Assembly: GCF_013185185.1 (NCBI RefSeq)
Contig: NZ_JAAZWE010000003.1
Span: forward strand, 620,001 to 684,000
Direction: 5' to 3'
DNA from: Saccharibacillus endophyticus
Lineage (GTDB): Bacteria > Bacillota > Bacilli > Paenibacillales > Paenibacillaceae
DNA: 64,000 nucleotides
The notes beneath the pieces are model-generated. The model saw nothing but the letters and a program-made list of their open reading frames with translations. It ran no database searches and had not been told where the DNA came from. Positions 16,705 through 24,736 of this stretch are shown here, piece after piece; positions within the stretch are counted from its first letter, which is position 1, and each line of letters starts with the position of its first letter. The position numbers and the translations under genes were made by a program.

Positions 16705-16752
16705 ATTCTGGATTTTTGATCATTCTGGAAATAGATCAATCTGGAATCCAGA
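16705..16752 (-). promoter_or_regulatory. Promoter with ATTCTGGA repeats (putative regulator operators)
   Basis: ATTCTGGA at 16705-16712 and 16722-16729, then the perfect palindrome TCTGGAATCCAGA at 16740-16752. On the minus strand TTTCCA-N17-GAATAA can serve as -35/-10 among these boxes, so bound regulator would cover the promoter. Confidence 0.6.
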
Positions 16753-16907
16753 TCATGCAGTTTACTATAGCATCAGCGAAGGGGTCTGTAAACCATTCAA
16801 AAGCCAAGCTTAAACGTAACCGTATTTTAAACCGAGCGAAGCTGCTGCATTGTACGAAAAGCAACGTAAATCGGCTTCGCCCCAGCATAAAAGCCGGCTG
16901 CATGAGC

Positions 16908-16974
16908 AAAAAAGCAACGTAGCTCCTCCATACAGCTGGAAAAGAGCTGAATGGAGGATGCACGTTGCTTTTTA
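16908..16974. terminator. Bidirectional terminator of the ZIP gene
   Basis: AAAAAAGCAACGT pairs with ACGTTGCTTTTT, and inner arms CCTCCAT/ATGGAGG extend the stem. It lies downstream of the minus-strand ZIP gene. The rest of the 16753-17050 gap holds a second partial copy of GAAAAGCAACGT (16856) and no gene. Confidence 0.85.
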
Positions 16975-17050
16975 AGCGGTTTGGGTATGCGTTTGAGAGA
17001 TCGGGCACAATCGGCATGGACGAAAAAACAATGCGGCTCTCACGGGTTTT

Positions 17051-17803
17051 TCAGGAGAACGTGTCCAGCAAAATCGCCGTCAACAGTCCCATCGAAGCGA
17101 TGAATCCGACCAGCGGACCGCCTTCTTCGAACGCTTCCGGCATCATGGTCGAGCAGAGCATGGCGATGATGCCGCCGCCCGCGAAAGCGCCGATCGCCGC
17201 TTTCATTTCCGGGGACAATTGTTCGAGGAACAAGTAGCCGCCCATCGAAGCCAACGCCGATACCAGCAGTACCGCCGCCCACATAATAAAGATTTTACCG
17301 CGAGAGTACCCGTTTTTTTGCAAGCCGACCGTACTCGACAGACCTTCCGGAATATTGCTGACGAAGATCGAGACGACCAGCACGACGCTGATGCCTTTTC
17401 CCGCCAGCAGGCTTGCTCCGAGCATGATCGATTCCGGAATGGCGTCCATCACTGTCCCTGCGAAAATGCCCAATCCGCTCTGATCCGCTTCGCCTGCCGC
17501 TTGGGAGCCGGATTGATCTTTGCCCGAACGCTTGCGGTTGGAGCCGCCGCGTTTGGATACGATCAGGTCGAACACGGTATATACCAGCGCGCCTGCCGTG
17601 AATCCGATTGCCGTCGCGGTCAGTCCGCCGTCTTCCAGCGCGTCGCCCAGCAGTTCGAACGCGGCGGCCCCGATCAGCGTGCCGACGCCGAACGCCATGA
17701 TCCAGCCGATCGCTCGTTTGCCGATTTTCAGAAATAAGGCGGCTAACGCGCCGAGCACAACCGCCGAAGCCGAAATGCCGCCCCACATTAATGCGCTCCA
17801 CAT
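17051..17803 (-). CDS. ZIP-family divalent metal transporter
   Basis: A 250-residue protein with about eight membrane segments. The metal-binding helix motifs of the ZIP family are visible as VMDAIPESIMLGASLL and IFVSNIPEGLSSTVG. A cytoplasmic loop rich in Lys, Arg, Ser and Gly (SKRGGSNRKRSGKDQSG) separates the third and fourth segments. ZIP proteins move zinc or similar metals into the cytoplasm, though some family members export. Start ATG 17803 follows GGAGGAGG. It is a single-gene unit, divergent from the TerD-VWA gene; no Zur-like box was recognised. Confidence 0.92.
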   Translation of the reverse strand: MWSALMWGGISASAVVLGALAALFLKIGKRAIGWIMAFGVGTLIGAAAFELLGDALEDGGLTATAIGFTAGALVYTVFDLIVSKRGGSNRKRSGKDQSGSQAAGEADQSGLGIFAGTVMDAIPESIMLGASLLAGKGISVVLVVSIFVSNIPEGLSSTVGLQKNGYSRGKIFIMWAAVLLVSALASMGGYLFLEQLSPEMKAAIGAFAGGGIIAMLCSTMMPEAFEEGGPLVGFIASMGLLTAILLDTFS

Positions 17804-17985
17804 GAAATTTCCTCCTCCGCTGCTGCTTATCTGTTACGTATAAATGGACATAGTGCAGTGCTTCTGAACGTTCATTAACCCGGTAAGCAGCAAGACCAAA
17901 CGCGGAATACGCCCGGCAGGCAAACTTGTCGCAAAAAGAGGGGAATGGACGTTCCGGGCATTTTTCGCAATTGCCGGTACTGAAT

Positions 17986-17993
17986 GCTATAAT
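17986..17993 (+). promoter_or_regulatory. Extended -10 promoter of the TerD-VWA gene
   Basis: TGCTATAAT contains a perfect TATAAT at 17988-17993 with an extended TGn; the -35 region is poor. The leader is about 80 nt. Confidence 0.55.
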
Positions 17994-18074
17994 GCTGCGT
18001 AGATGGATATGGAATGCTTCACTTATCGAAAAGTCGGCTTGAACAACCCGCAATATTTTTTGGGAGGCGATCAG

Positions 18075-19385
18075 ATGACAACACCTCAAACGGTATTAAC
18101 GACAGGCGCCAACGCGCCGATCGGACAGACAACGGAACTTCGCGTGCACGTGAAATGGGATAGCGCGCCGGCCGATTTGGACGTGAGCTGCTTTATGGTG
18201 GGGGAGAACGGCAAAGTTCCTTCCGACGATTATTTTATTTTTTACAATCAAGATGCAAGTCCCGGCGGGCATGTGCGCTATGAGCGAACCGGGCCGAATG
18301 GCGTCGCGTTTACGATTCGGACGAATGAGCTGGACCCGTCGATCATCGCCAAGTGCGTATTCTCGGCTACTTTGGACGGAGCGGGGACGTTTGCCGATAT
18401 CCAGGGATGCCGCATCGTTGCGGAGACAGGCTCCGGCGAGATTTTGTACGAGATCAAGGAAGCGACGCAGGAGCGTTCGCTTGTCTTTATGGAGCTGTAC
18501 CGTCATTCTTCGGGACTGAAGCTGCGCGCGATCGGACGTGGCTTTAACGGCGGGCTTAAGCCGCTGGCCGAAGCGCACGGCGTCGAGATCGAGGAGGAGA
18601 CGGAGCAATCGGCGGCGCCGACGCCTACTGCGGCTTCCGCCTCCTCGCCAACGCCTCAGCCTTCGACGCCGCCTGCTCCGAAAGCGCCGGAACCTTCCGT
18701 GCCGCTTGGCAAGATCGACCTGCTCAAGCGCAAAGTCGGCATCTCGCTGGAGAAGAAAAACATCGCGCATGAAAAAGCCAGAGTTGCCGTCGTATTCGAC
18801 GCTTCCGGTTCCATGAGCCAGTTGTATAAAAAAGGAACGGTTCAAAGCGCATTCGAGCGTATTCTTGCCGTCTCGGCCCGGATGGACGATGACGGGATTC
18901 TGGACGTGTGGTTCTTTGCGACCAAGATGATGCGCGCGCCGAGCGTAAACGAGCATCAGTACGAGGACTATGTCAAAAAGACTTACGCAGGACCAAGCAT
19001 GAAGAGCAAGCTGGGCTTCGGCAACAACGAGCCTGTCGTCATGGAAGATATCATCAAGAAATATACGCAGGAAGATCCGGATGACCGCACGCCGACCTAC
19101 ATTGTCTTTTTCAGCGACGGAGGGATTTATGAGACTAAAAAGATCTCCAAGCTGCTGATCAAGCATGCGGACAAGCCGATCTTTTGGCAGTTCGTCGGCC
19201 TGGGCAATGCGAACTACGGCGTGCTGGAGCAGCTTGACGATCTCAAAGGGCGGCTCGTCGACAATGCCGATTTCTTTGCGTTGGACGATCTGGATCGGGT
19301 CAGCGACGAGGAGTTGTATGACCGGTTGCTGAACGAGTTTCCGGGCTGGTTGAAAGAAGTGCGGTCGAAGGGCATTTTGAAGTAG
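18075..19385 (+). CDS. TerD-domain and von Willebrand A-domain fusion protein
   Basis: A 436-residue protein. Residues 1-175 match the TerD fold of tellurite/stress proteins: HVKWDSAPADLDVSCFMV, the FIFYNQDASPGG segment, and acidic calcium-binding-type loops, ending in LRAIGRGFNGGLKPLAEAHG. A Pro/Thr/Ala linker (about 182-220) leads to a VWA domain with a MIDAS motif DASGSMS and the downstream FFSDGG. Tandem TerD-VWA architecture is known from TerF-like proteins of ter stress operons, but no terB, terC or terZ neighbour is present. Start ATG 18075 follows GGGAGG. A small unknown gene follows 39 bases downstream and is probably co-transcribed. Confidence 0.9.
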   Translation: MTTPQTVLTTGANAPIGQTTELRVHVKWDSAPADLDVSCFMVGENGKVPSDDYFIFYNQDASPGGHVRYERTGPNGVAFTIRTNELDPSIIAKCVFSATLDGAGTFADIQGCRIVAETGSGEILYEIKEATQERSLVFMELYRHSSGLKLRAIGRGFNGGLKPLAEAHGVEIEEETEQSAAPTPTAASASSPTPQPSTPPAPKAPEPSVPLGKIDLLKRKVGISLEKKNIAHEKARVAVVFDASGSMSQLYKKGTVQSAFERILAVSARMDDDGILDVWFFATKMMRAPSVNEHQYEDYVKKTYAGPSMKSKLGFGNNEPVVMEDIIKKYTQEDPDDRTPTYIVFFSDGGIYETKKISKLLIKHADKPIFWQFVGLGNANYGVLEQLDDLKGRLVDNADFFALDDLDRVSDEELYDRLLNEFPGWLKEVRSKGILK

Positions 19386-19424
19386 GAAAGAGGAAATCAA
19401 AAAACGGAATAAGGAGAAATCATC

Positions 19425-19691
19425 ATGAATAGACATCCGGAATCTTCTTCAAGTTCATCGGATTCGCTTTCCCTGACACTCGGGCAATGCTTGAATATGC
19501 TGCATAAAGACTTGGTTCTGGTCGATATGACGCGTCCCGGCAAGCCGACTCATCCGGTAGCCAAGTGGAAAAAGCTGCTGCCGCTGGATTCGCCGGGTTA
19601 TGAATTACGGACGATGAGCTTCAATCATGGACGCACGCAGAAGAAGTCGATTGTTCAGGTCGATGGACCGGGAGTTTGGCACGAGTGGTGA
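19425..19691 (+). CDS. Small protein of unknown function next to TerD-VWA
   Basis: An 88-residue soluble protein with a Ser-rich N-terminus (residues 6-17), a middle stretch LGQCLNMLHKDLVLVDMTRP, a basic segment (HPVAKWKKLLP) and an aromatic end (GVWHEW). One Cys; no signal peptide. No family is recognised. AAGGAG precedes ATG 19425. Its place directly behind the TerD-VWA gene and before a terminator argues that it is expressed and works with it. Confidence 0.65.
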   Translation: MNRHPESSSSSSDSLSLTLGQCLNMLHKDLVLVDMTRPGKPTHPVAKWKKLLPLDSPGYELRTMSFNHGRTQKKSIVQVDGPGVWHEW

Positions 19692-19730
19692 ACGGAATCT
19701 TTTAAAAGTAAAGCGTCAAATCAAGTATCG

Positions 19731-19765
19731 AAAAAAGCGAATTGCCGATAATCGTTCGCTTTTTT
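19731..19765 (+). terminator. Terminator after the TerD-VWA unit
   Basis: AAAAAAGCGAA pairs with TTCGCTTTTTT across a 13-base loop. Confidence 0.85.
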
Positions 19766-19845
19766 CGTTTTTTATTATCTTCTGAGTTAAAGGTTTTTTT
19801 AGTGAGTACGGTCTGCATCACTTAAATTTCTGAATAATTGCGAAG

Positions 19846-19880
19846 AAAATAAACTGACTATATCAGCTCAGTTTATTTTT
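19846..19880. terminator. Terminator of the chemoreceptor at 19885
   Basis: AAAATAAACTGA (19846-19857) pairs with TCAGTTTATTTT (19868-19879). It lies just after the minus-strand stop. Confidence 0.85.
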
Positions 19881-19884
19881 TATT

Positions 19885-21642
19885 TTAATATTTGAATTTT
19901 ATTATTAACTGTTCTAAATTTTGAGACATATTCGATAAAGTCGTTGCTAGTGAATTGATTTGCTCCATAGAGGCTAACTGCTCCTCCGAAGATTCGACGC
20001 CATGCTGAGAGTTGTCCGCAACCTGTACCGCAAGACTTAAAACTTGCTCTTGGCCAGCAGTTATTTCTTGTACACTTGCACTTATTTGTTCGGTGACACC
20101 AGCAAGTTCTTCTGATTGTTGAGCAATCAAATTCGTGGAGATTACGATTTTGTGAAATTGTTGTTCTGTCTCGGCAGCAATGTTCATACCCGAATCTACA
20201 TCTGCTTTAACTTGTTCCAGCGTTTCAAAAGAGCGTTTGATATCTTTTCTCATATCTTGGATCAATTTAGAAATCTGTCCGGATGATCCGTTCGATTGTT
20301 CGGCAAGTTTTCTCACCTCAGCAGCAACAACAGAGAACCCGCGTCCTTCTTCACCTGCACGGGAAGCTTCGATCGACGCGTTTAATGCCAGTAAATTGGT
20401 TTGTTGAGCAATGCCTGTGATAGCGTCCACAATTAGATCGATATTTCGACTGTTTTGATCAAGGGTTCTCATGACTGTATCCATTTGATTGACTGATTTG
20501 TTAATCAAATTCATTTGTTGTGCGGTTTGATCTATAGCCTTGCTACCCATGTTTGCCAATCTCATCGTATCAGCAGAGGAATCAGCAATTATAGACGAGT
20601 TTTCTGCTATTTGTCTTACACCGATTGAGATTTCCTGAAGTGAGTGACTTGCATTTTGAAGCATGGTTTGTTGATCTTGAGCACCGCTTGAAGATTTTTG
20701 GACTAAAACGGTTATATTTTCAGCAAATTCAGTTGCATGCTTTACCCCAAGGGTCAATTCGCGAGAGGAAGAAGCCACTTGCTGCGTAGAAAGGTCTACT
20801 TGACTTATAAGATATCGCATATTGCTGATCATATGATTGAAATCATTACAAAGTTCGCCTATTTCATCGTCGGAATACGTAGTAACTTGTTCTACGTTCC
20901 AATCTCCGTTGGCAATAGACTTGAGTCGCTTTGCAATCATCAAAATAGGTTTGGTCAGGCGAGCTGATCCAATGCTTACGATGATAGACCCAAGAATGAT
21001 TGCTATTGCAGTGACCAGTATAACGAAATACAAAACTTGTGTAGCGCCAATATCAAATTCGCTTAAATAAGCGCTAGAACCAATAATCCAACCCCAGTTC
21101 GGATCTATTTTTACATAGGCAACCTTCGTCTTTGTTTCATCGCTATCAGAAAGAGACCATTGGTAAGATACAAATCCTCCTCCGTCTAAGCCGACTTTTA
21201 CAAGTTCTTTTCCTAGATTTAGGCCATCTTCTGTTACGATGTCCATTAAGTTTTGCCCCTCATTGGAAGGGTTCATTAAGGAAATTGCTTCTTGACTAAT
21301 TGCCCAAGGATATCCCGTTTCTCCAACTGTATATTCCTTTTTGATGACTCGATTATTTTGTGAATCTTTCTCGCCGAGCAGTTCATTGCGAAGTTTTTCT
21401 TGTGCTTGCTCAAGCGTTAATTGTCCGGTTTCGACTTGATTATTGAGTAAATTAATCATTCCAATAACCATATTCACGTTATTTTCAAGTGCGGCTTTTC
21501 CAGACTTATTCATTTCGTCTTTCGAAACTATATATGAAGTGGTTCCCGTAACCACTGTAGGTACGATTAATATAGCTAAACATAAAATCATCAGCTTTGT
21601 TCGTATCGATCTTATCTTGATTGTTGAAAAAAGATTTAACAT
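19885..21642 (-). CDS. Methyl-accepting chemotaxis protein with Cache sensor domain
   Basis: A 585-residue receptor. Membrane segments at about 17-39 and 203-225 flank an outer domain with the Cache-like features GETGYPWAISQEAISLMNPS and VAYVKIDPNWGWIIGSSAYL, known to bind small organic ligands. HAMP and a signalling domain follow with the tip [20 protein letters not shown] and GRGFSVVAAEVRKLAEQ. The gene is far more AT-rich than the chemoreceptors at 1 and 2290 and marks the left edge of the AT-rich island. AGGAGG precedes ATG 21642. Its promoter (minus-strand TTGACA at 21728-21733) overlaps a palindrome resembling the local TetR operator, so its expression may be tied to that regulator. Confidence 0.93.
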   Translation of the reverse strand: MLNLFSTIKIRSIRTKLMILCLAILIVPTVVTGTTSYIVSKDEMNKSGKAALENNVNMVIGMINLLNNQVETGQLTLEQAQEKLRNELLGEKDSQNNRVIKKEYTVGETGYPWAISQEAISLMNPSNEGQNLMDIVTEDGLNLGKELVKVGLDGGGFVSYQWSLSDSDETKTKVAYVKIDPNWGWIIGSSAYLSEFDIGATQVLYFVILVTAIAIILGSIIVSIGSARLTKPILMIAKRLKSIANGDWNVEQVTTYSDDEIGELCNDFNHMISNMRYLISQVDLSTQQVASSSRELTLGVKHATEFAENITVLVQKSSSGAQDQQTMLQNASHSLQEISIGVRQIAENSSIIADSSADTMRLANMGSKAIDQTAQQMNLINKSVNQMDTVMRTLDQNSRNIDLIVDAITGIAQQTNLLALNASIEASRAGEEGRGFSVVAAEVRKLAEQSNGSSGQISKLIQDMRKDIKRSFETLEQVKADVDSGMNIAAETEQQFHKIVISTNLIAQQSEELAGVTEQISASVQEITAGQEQVLSLAVQVADNSQHGVESSEEQLASMEQINSLATTLSNMSQNLEQLIIKFKY

Positions 21643-21680
21643 AACTTAAATTCCTCCTAAAATATCGATTATGAAATTAT

Positions 21681-21700
21681 ATAACTAACTGTTCAGTTAT
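21681..21700 (-). promoter_or_regulatory. Putative TetR operator at the chemoreceptor promoter
   Basis: ATAACTAACTGTTCAGTTAT has arms ATAACT/AGTTAT and contains AACTAACTGTTCAGTT, matching 14 of 16 positions of AACTAACTGGTTAGTT. It lies downstream of a minus-strand TTGACA. Confidence 0.6.
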
Positions 21701-21807
21701 AATATTTTTATCTTATTACATCATCATTGTCAACCGATACGATTGTCATATTAAAATCAAAAATTCGAACAATAAGTAAACGCAGGATTACGGTCTCCAA
21801 TGAATAG

Positions 21808-21854
21808 TTGACAAAAAGTTCAAGACCAAATAGAATCCAACTAAACGGTTAGTT
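21808..21854 (+). promoter_or_regulatory. Promoter and TetR-type operator of the aldo/keto reductase gene
   Basis: TTGACA (21808-21813), 17-bp spacer, TAGAAT (21831-21836), then AACTAAACGGTTAGTT (21839-21854), 14 of 16 matches to the perfect site at 26490. A repressor bound here would block the start point. Confidence 0.75.
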
Positions 21855-21898
21855 ATTAATCGTCGAAATATATCTTATTAAATTTAGGAGGACTAATT

Positions 21899-22867
21899 AT
21901 GGAATATTTAAAAACTCAAAAAAATGACATTCAAGTTTCAAGAATGGGACTGGGATGTATGAGAATGTCGATGTCTAACCATCCGGCAGATGAGCAAGAA
22001 AGCATCTCGACGATTCATGCGGCTCTGGATAGCGGCATTAATTTTCTTAATACAGGCGATTTTTACGGCATTGGTCATAATGAAAGTTTGATTGGCAGAG
22101 CTATTAAAGATTATGATCGCGATAAAGCTTTCATTTCCGTTAAATTCGGAGGATTGCTTGGCCCGAATGGCTTACCTTATGGTATCGATTCCAGACCCCT
22201 TGCTATAAAAAATTATCTAACCTATTCGCTTAAACGTCTTGGTGTCGATTATATCGATTTGTACGAGCCCGGAAGACTCGATCCTGAAATTCCCGTCGAA
22301 GAAACGTTGGGCCCTATAGCCGAAATGGTAAAAGAAGGTTACATCCGGCACATTGGACTTACCGAAGTTGACGCCGAAACACTGCGCAGAGCGCATGCGG
22401 TTCACCCGATAAGTCTGGTTGAACAAGAATATTCGCTGTTTAAGCGTAACATCGAAAAAGAGTTACTCCCGACAGCCAGAGAACTTGGCATTGGTGTTGT
22501 GGCATTCGGAATACTTTCTCATGGTTTAATTTCAAAAGAACGCATAGAGGAAATGAAAAAACGTCCGGCTTTTCCCGGTATGAATTTAGACAAAAACCTT
22601 TTGCTTCTTGAAACGGTAAATGAAATAGCCGAAGAAAAGCAAATCACCGTACCGCAACTTCTTACGGCTTGGGTGTTGACTCAGGGCGAAGACATTATGC
22701 CGCTTATCGGTGCCAGAAAGGTATCGCAATTTGAGGAGTCGATGAAAGCTCTGGATGTAAAGTTAAACGAAATCGATCTTGAACGAATCAATAAAGCTTT
22801 TCCGGCAGACACCAACGGAGATGATGGTCATGTATTTAAATTTAAAAATGGATTAATCGTTCGCTAG
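21899..22867 (+). CDS. Aldo/keto reductase
   Basis: A 322-residue TIM-barrel oxidoreductase. Conserved parts include MGLGCMRMS, the catalytic Asp/Tyr region INFLNTGDFYGIGHNESLIG and the lysine in FISVKFGG. The usual catalytic His after strand 4 (normally a YLHR-type motif) is absent: the sequence is DLYEPGRLDP. Similar His-less motifs occur in some AKR subgroups. It probably reduces an aldehyde or ketone with NADPH. Start ATG 21899 follows TAGGAGG. The TAG stop coincides with the first bases of a MITE-like element, so the C-terminus may have been set by the insertion. AT-rich island member under a TetR-type operator. Confidence 0.9.
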   Translation: MEYLKTQKNDIQVSRMGLGCMRMSMSNHPADEQESISTIHAALDSGINFLNTGDFYGIGHNESLIGRAIKDYDRDKAFISVKFGGLLGPNGLPYGIDSRPLAIKNYLTYSLKRLGVDYIDLYEPGRLDPEIPVEETLGPIAEMVKEGYIRHIGLTEVDAETLRRAHAVHPISLVEQEYSLFKRNIEKELLPTARELGIGVVAFGILSHGLISKERIEEMKKRPAFPGMNLDKNLLLLETVNEIAEEKQITVPQLLTAWVLTQGEDIMPLIGARKVSQFEESMKALDVKLNEIDLERINKAFPADTNGDDGHVFKFKNGLIVR

Positions 22868-23230
22868 GGTATTTGCGCAAACATCGGGAGAAGCAGATTT
22901 TTCTAAATTTTAATTCTTGGCAAGGCAGTTTTCCGAAGGCGTGCCAGGCACGTCGAGGGAAAGTGACGCGGAGTTGCCGGAACCGTACACGCTTATTAGG
23001 TACGATTCCGGCGGAGGGCGAAAAGGCAGCTAAAGATACACGTCAGTAGGTTTGAAGACATGCCCTAGGGCGTGTCTTCAAACCTGGCAATGTGCACCTT
23101 TTTCCGCCTTTTCGTCCTCAGCTGCGTCACTTTCTCTTGACGTGCCCCGGTACGACTGCGAAAAAGTTCCTTGCTGAGAACGAAAATTCAGCCAAATCTG
23201 CTTCCATTGAGGTTTGAAGACACGCCCTAG
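22864..23230. mobile_element. Double MITE-like element: two inverted copies sharing a central TA
   Basis: Three related end sequences bound two half-elements: TAGGGTATTTGCGCAAACAT (from 22865), the near-perfect palindrome AGGTTTGAAGACATGCCC-TA-GGGCGTGTCTTCAAACCT (23048-23085) and GGTTTGAAGACACGCCCTA (ending 23229). Half 1 (22865-23067) and the reverse complement of half 2 (23066-23229) align along their length, for instance GAAGCAGATTT and GAAAGTGACGC. Half 1 has an extra CCGGAACCGTAC/GTACGATTCCGG hairpin. CTAG flanks both outer ends. No transposase is present. It fills the whole 425-base gap between genes. Confidence 0.82.
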
Positions 23231-23292
23231 TATCAACAAAGAAAAATCAACTTAGTTACAACGCTAACTATATATGAAAAAGGAGTTTTTAA

Positions 23293-23910
23293 ATGAAAAC
23301 AATGTCTGTTGCCACGCGCAAATTGATACTAACTTTGCACGTTATCACAACAATGGGATGGCTAGGCTCTGCCGCAGCTTACATACCGATCGCTTCATAC
23401 GCGCTATCCAATCAAAACGCGAATACGATTAAAGCAACTATTCAAATCATGTCTTTAGTGGCCAATGTTATCGTGCTTCCAGTTGCTTTTGCCTCTTTGA
23501 TTACAGGGATTATTTTATCATTGGGTACGAAATGGGGATTAGTCCGTCATTTATGGATTTTTTTCAAGCTTGTTTTTACTGCTTTAGCGGTATTTATGTT
23601 AGTTGCTTATACATTCGAATTGAACCACGCAGTAGCAATAGCAGAAAAAGGAATGTTATCTAATGAAGATCTTAACGTTTTACAGTCGCCGATTCATCTT
23701 ATTCACCCGATTGGAGGTTTGTTGATCGTAATCAGCGCAGCAATATTATCTGTATACAAACCTAAAGGTATGACCCGATATGGGTGGCGAAAACAGATGG
23801 AGACGAAAAAAAATACCGAATCTTATACCAACCCTCGCTGGTCTAAAGGAATGGGAATTGCGACCGCTTGTTTGCTTTTGTTTACTGCTGTTTTATTTGT
23901 TGTTGTTTAA
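23293..23910 (+). CDS. DUF2269-like integral membrane protein
   Basis: A 205-residue protein with about five hydrophobic segments. The first (LILTLHVITTMGWLGSAAAY) has the His-x-x-x-x-x-x-Gly-Trp pattern of the DUF2269 group; others lie at about 45-70, 80-103, 135-155 and 185-203. A basic hydrophilic loop (KPKGMTRYGWRKQMETKKN) precedes the last. Function is not known. Start ATG 23293 follows AAGGAG. The double MITE lies directly upstream, and the right MITE end can supply TTGAGG-N17-GTATCA as a promoter. A weak AGTTA/TAACT pair at 23253-23270 resembles the island operator but in a different arrangement. Confidence 0.75.
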   Translation: MKTMSVATRKLILTLHVITTMGWLGSAAAYIPIASYALSNQNANTIKATIQIMSLVANVIVLPVAFASLITGIILSLGTKWGLVRHLWIFFKLVFTALAVFMLVAYTFELNHAVAIAEKGMLSNEDLNVLQSPIHLIHPIGGLLIVISAAILSVYKPKGMTRYGWRKQMETKKNTESYTNPRWSKGMGIATACLLLFTAVLFVVV

Positions 23911-23950
23911 CCATTGAAGACACCAAGAAATACAATTCAAATTTAAGTTG

Positions 23951-23996
23951 TTGACAGAAATAATCCTTTTCGCATATATTAACTATATGGTTAGTT
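23951..23996 (+). promoter_or_regulatory. Promoter and TetR-type operator before the oxidoreductase pair
   Basis: TTGACA (23951-23956), 18-bp spacer, TATATT (23975-23980), then AACTATATGGTTAGTT (23981-23996), 14 of 16 matches to the perfect site. Layout equals that before the aldo/keto reductase gene. Confidence 0.75.
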
Positions 23997-24072
23997 AATT
24001 GTTTTTTTTTTGAATAAAATTGCTTAGGTAAATAGTAATTTGAACACTTTTTAATGGAAGGGGGAAAAGAAA

Positions 24073-24699
24073 ATGAAACTATTAATTATTGGTGCATCAG
24101 GTCCTACAGGACGGCATGTTTTAGAAAAAGCTCTACAAGAGGGAGATACGGTAACTGTTTTCTGCCGTCATCCAGAATCGCTAAAAGATGTGAAAGGCGA
24201 CTTTTTTAAAATTGCCGGAGATGCGACTTCGCAAGAAGATTTGGTAAAGGCAATGACGAGTCAAGAAGCGGTTATTTCTACGCTAGGACGAGGAAAATCT
24301 ACTCAAGCAAATAATCTATTCTCTCAATCAGCAAAAGCTATTGTTCAAGCGGCTAAGATAGCTAAAATAAGTCGTTTAGTATGGCTTTCTTCTTTTGGAG
24401 TGGGAGAAACTTTCCAGGATGCTACTATGATTCAAAAGTTTATGTACAGGACGCTTTTAAAAGATATTTATGCCAATAAAAAAGCTTCTGAAAAAACGAT
24501 CCGCGAAAGTCATTTAAAATGGACTATCGTTTATCCTACGGCCTTAATGAATGGTTCTCCAAAAGGAAAATATCGGGTACACGATCGAATCAAGATGAAG
24601 GGAGCTCCTCGAATCGATCGTGCAGACGTTGCCGAATTCATGTATAAAGCAGTTCAAAACGACGAATGGAGTTTTCGAAATGCTGTGATTACCAATTGA
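24073..24699 (+). CDS. NAD(P)H-binding oxidoreductase (NmrA/atypical SDR type)
   Basis: A 208-residue Rossmann protein. The N-terminal dinucleotide motif is GASGPTGRHVL (residues 7-17) and VFCRHPESL follows strand 2. The middle has TLGRGK and the SDR-like serine region LVWLSSFGVGE; YPTALMNGSPKGKYRV is typical of the NAD(P)H-binding PF13460 group. These bind NAD(P)H and reduce or sense redox state. Start ATG 24073 follows GGAAGGGGG. The SDR gene follows 37 bases later with no terminator, so the pair is probably one transcript from the operator-controlled promoter. Confidence 0.88.
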   Translation: MKLLIIGASGPTGRHVLEKALQEGDTVTVFCRHPESLKDVKGDFFKIAGDATSQEDLVKAMTSQEAVISTLGRGKSTQANNLFSQSAKAIVQAAKIAKISRLVWLSSFGVGETFQDATMIQKFMYRTLLKDIYANKKASEKTIRESHLKWTIVYPTALMNGSPKGKYRVHDRIKMKGAPRIDRADVAEFMYKAVQNDEWSFRNAVITN

Positions 24700-24736
24700 A
24701 TCAAATCACATACGCGATAATCAAGGAGGAAGATGA

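Noticed and set aside
18096..19436. A 446-codon minus-strand open frame opposite the TerD-VWA gene
   Set aside because: Antisense shadow with long Arg runs over the Pro/Ala linker; no domain seen.
22864..23230. Degenerate full insertion sequence
   Set aside because: At 365 bp with no transposase-like frame it is better described as a pair of non-autonomous elements.
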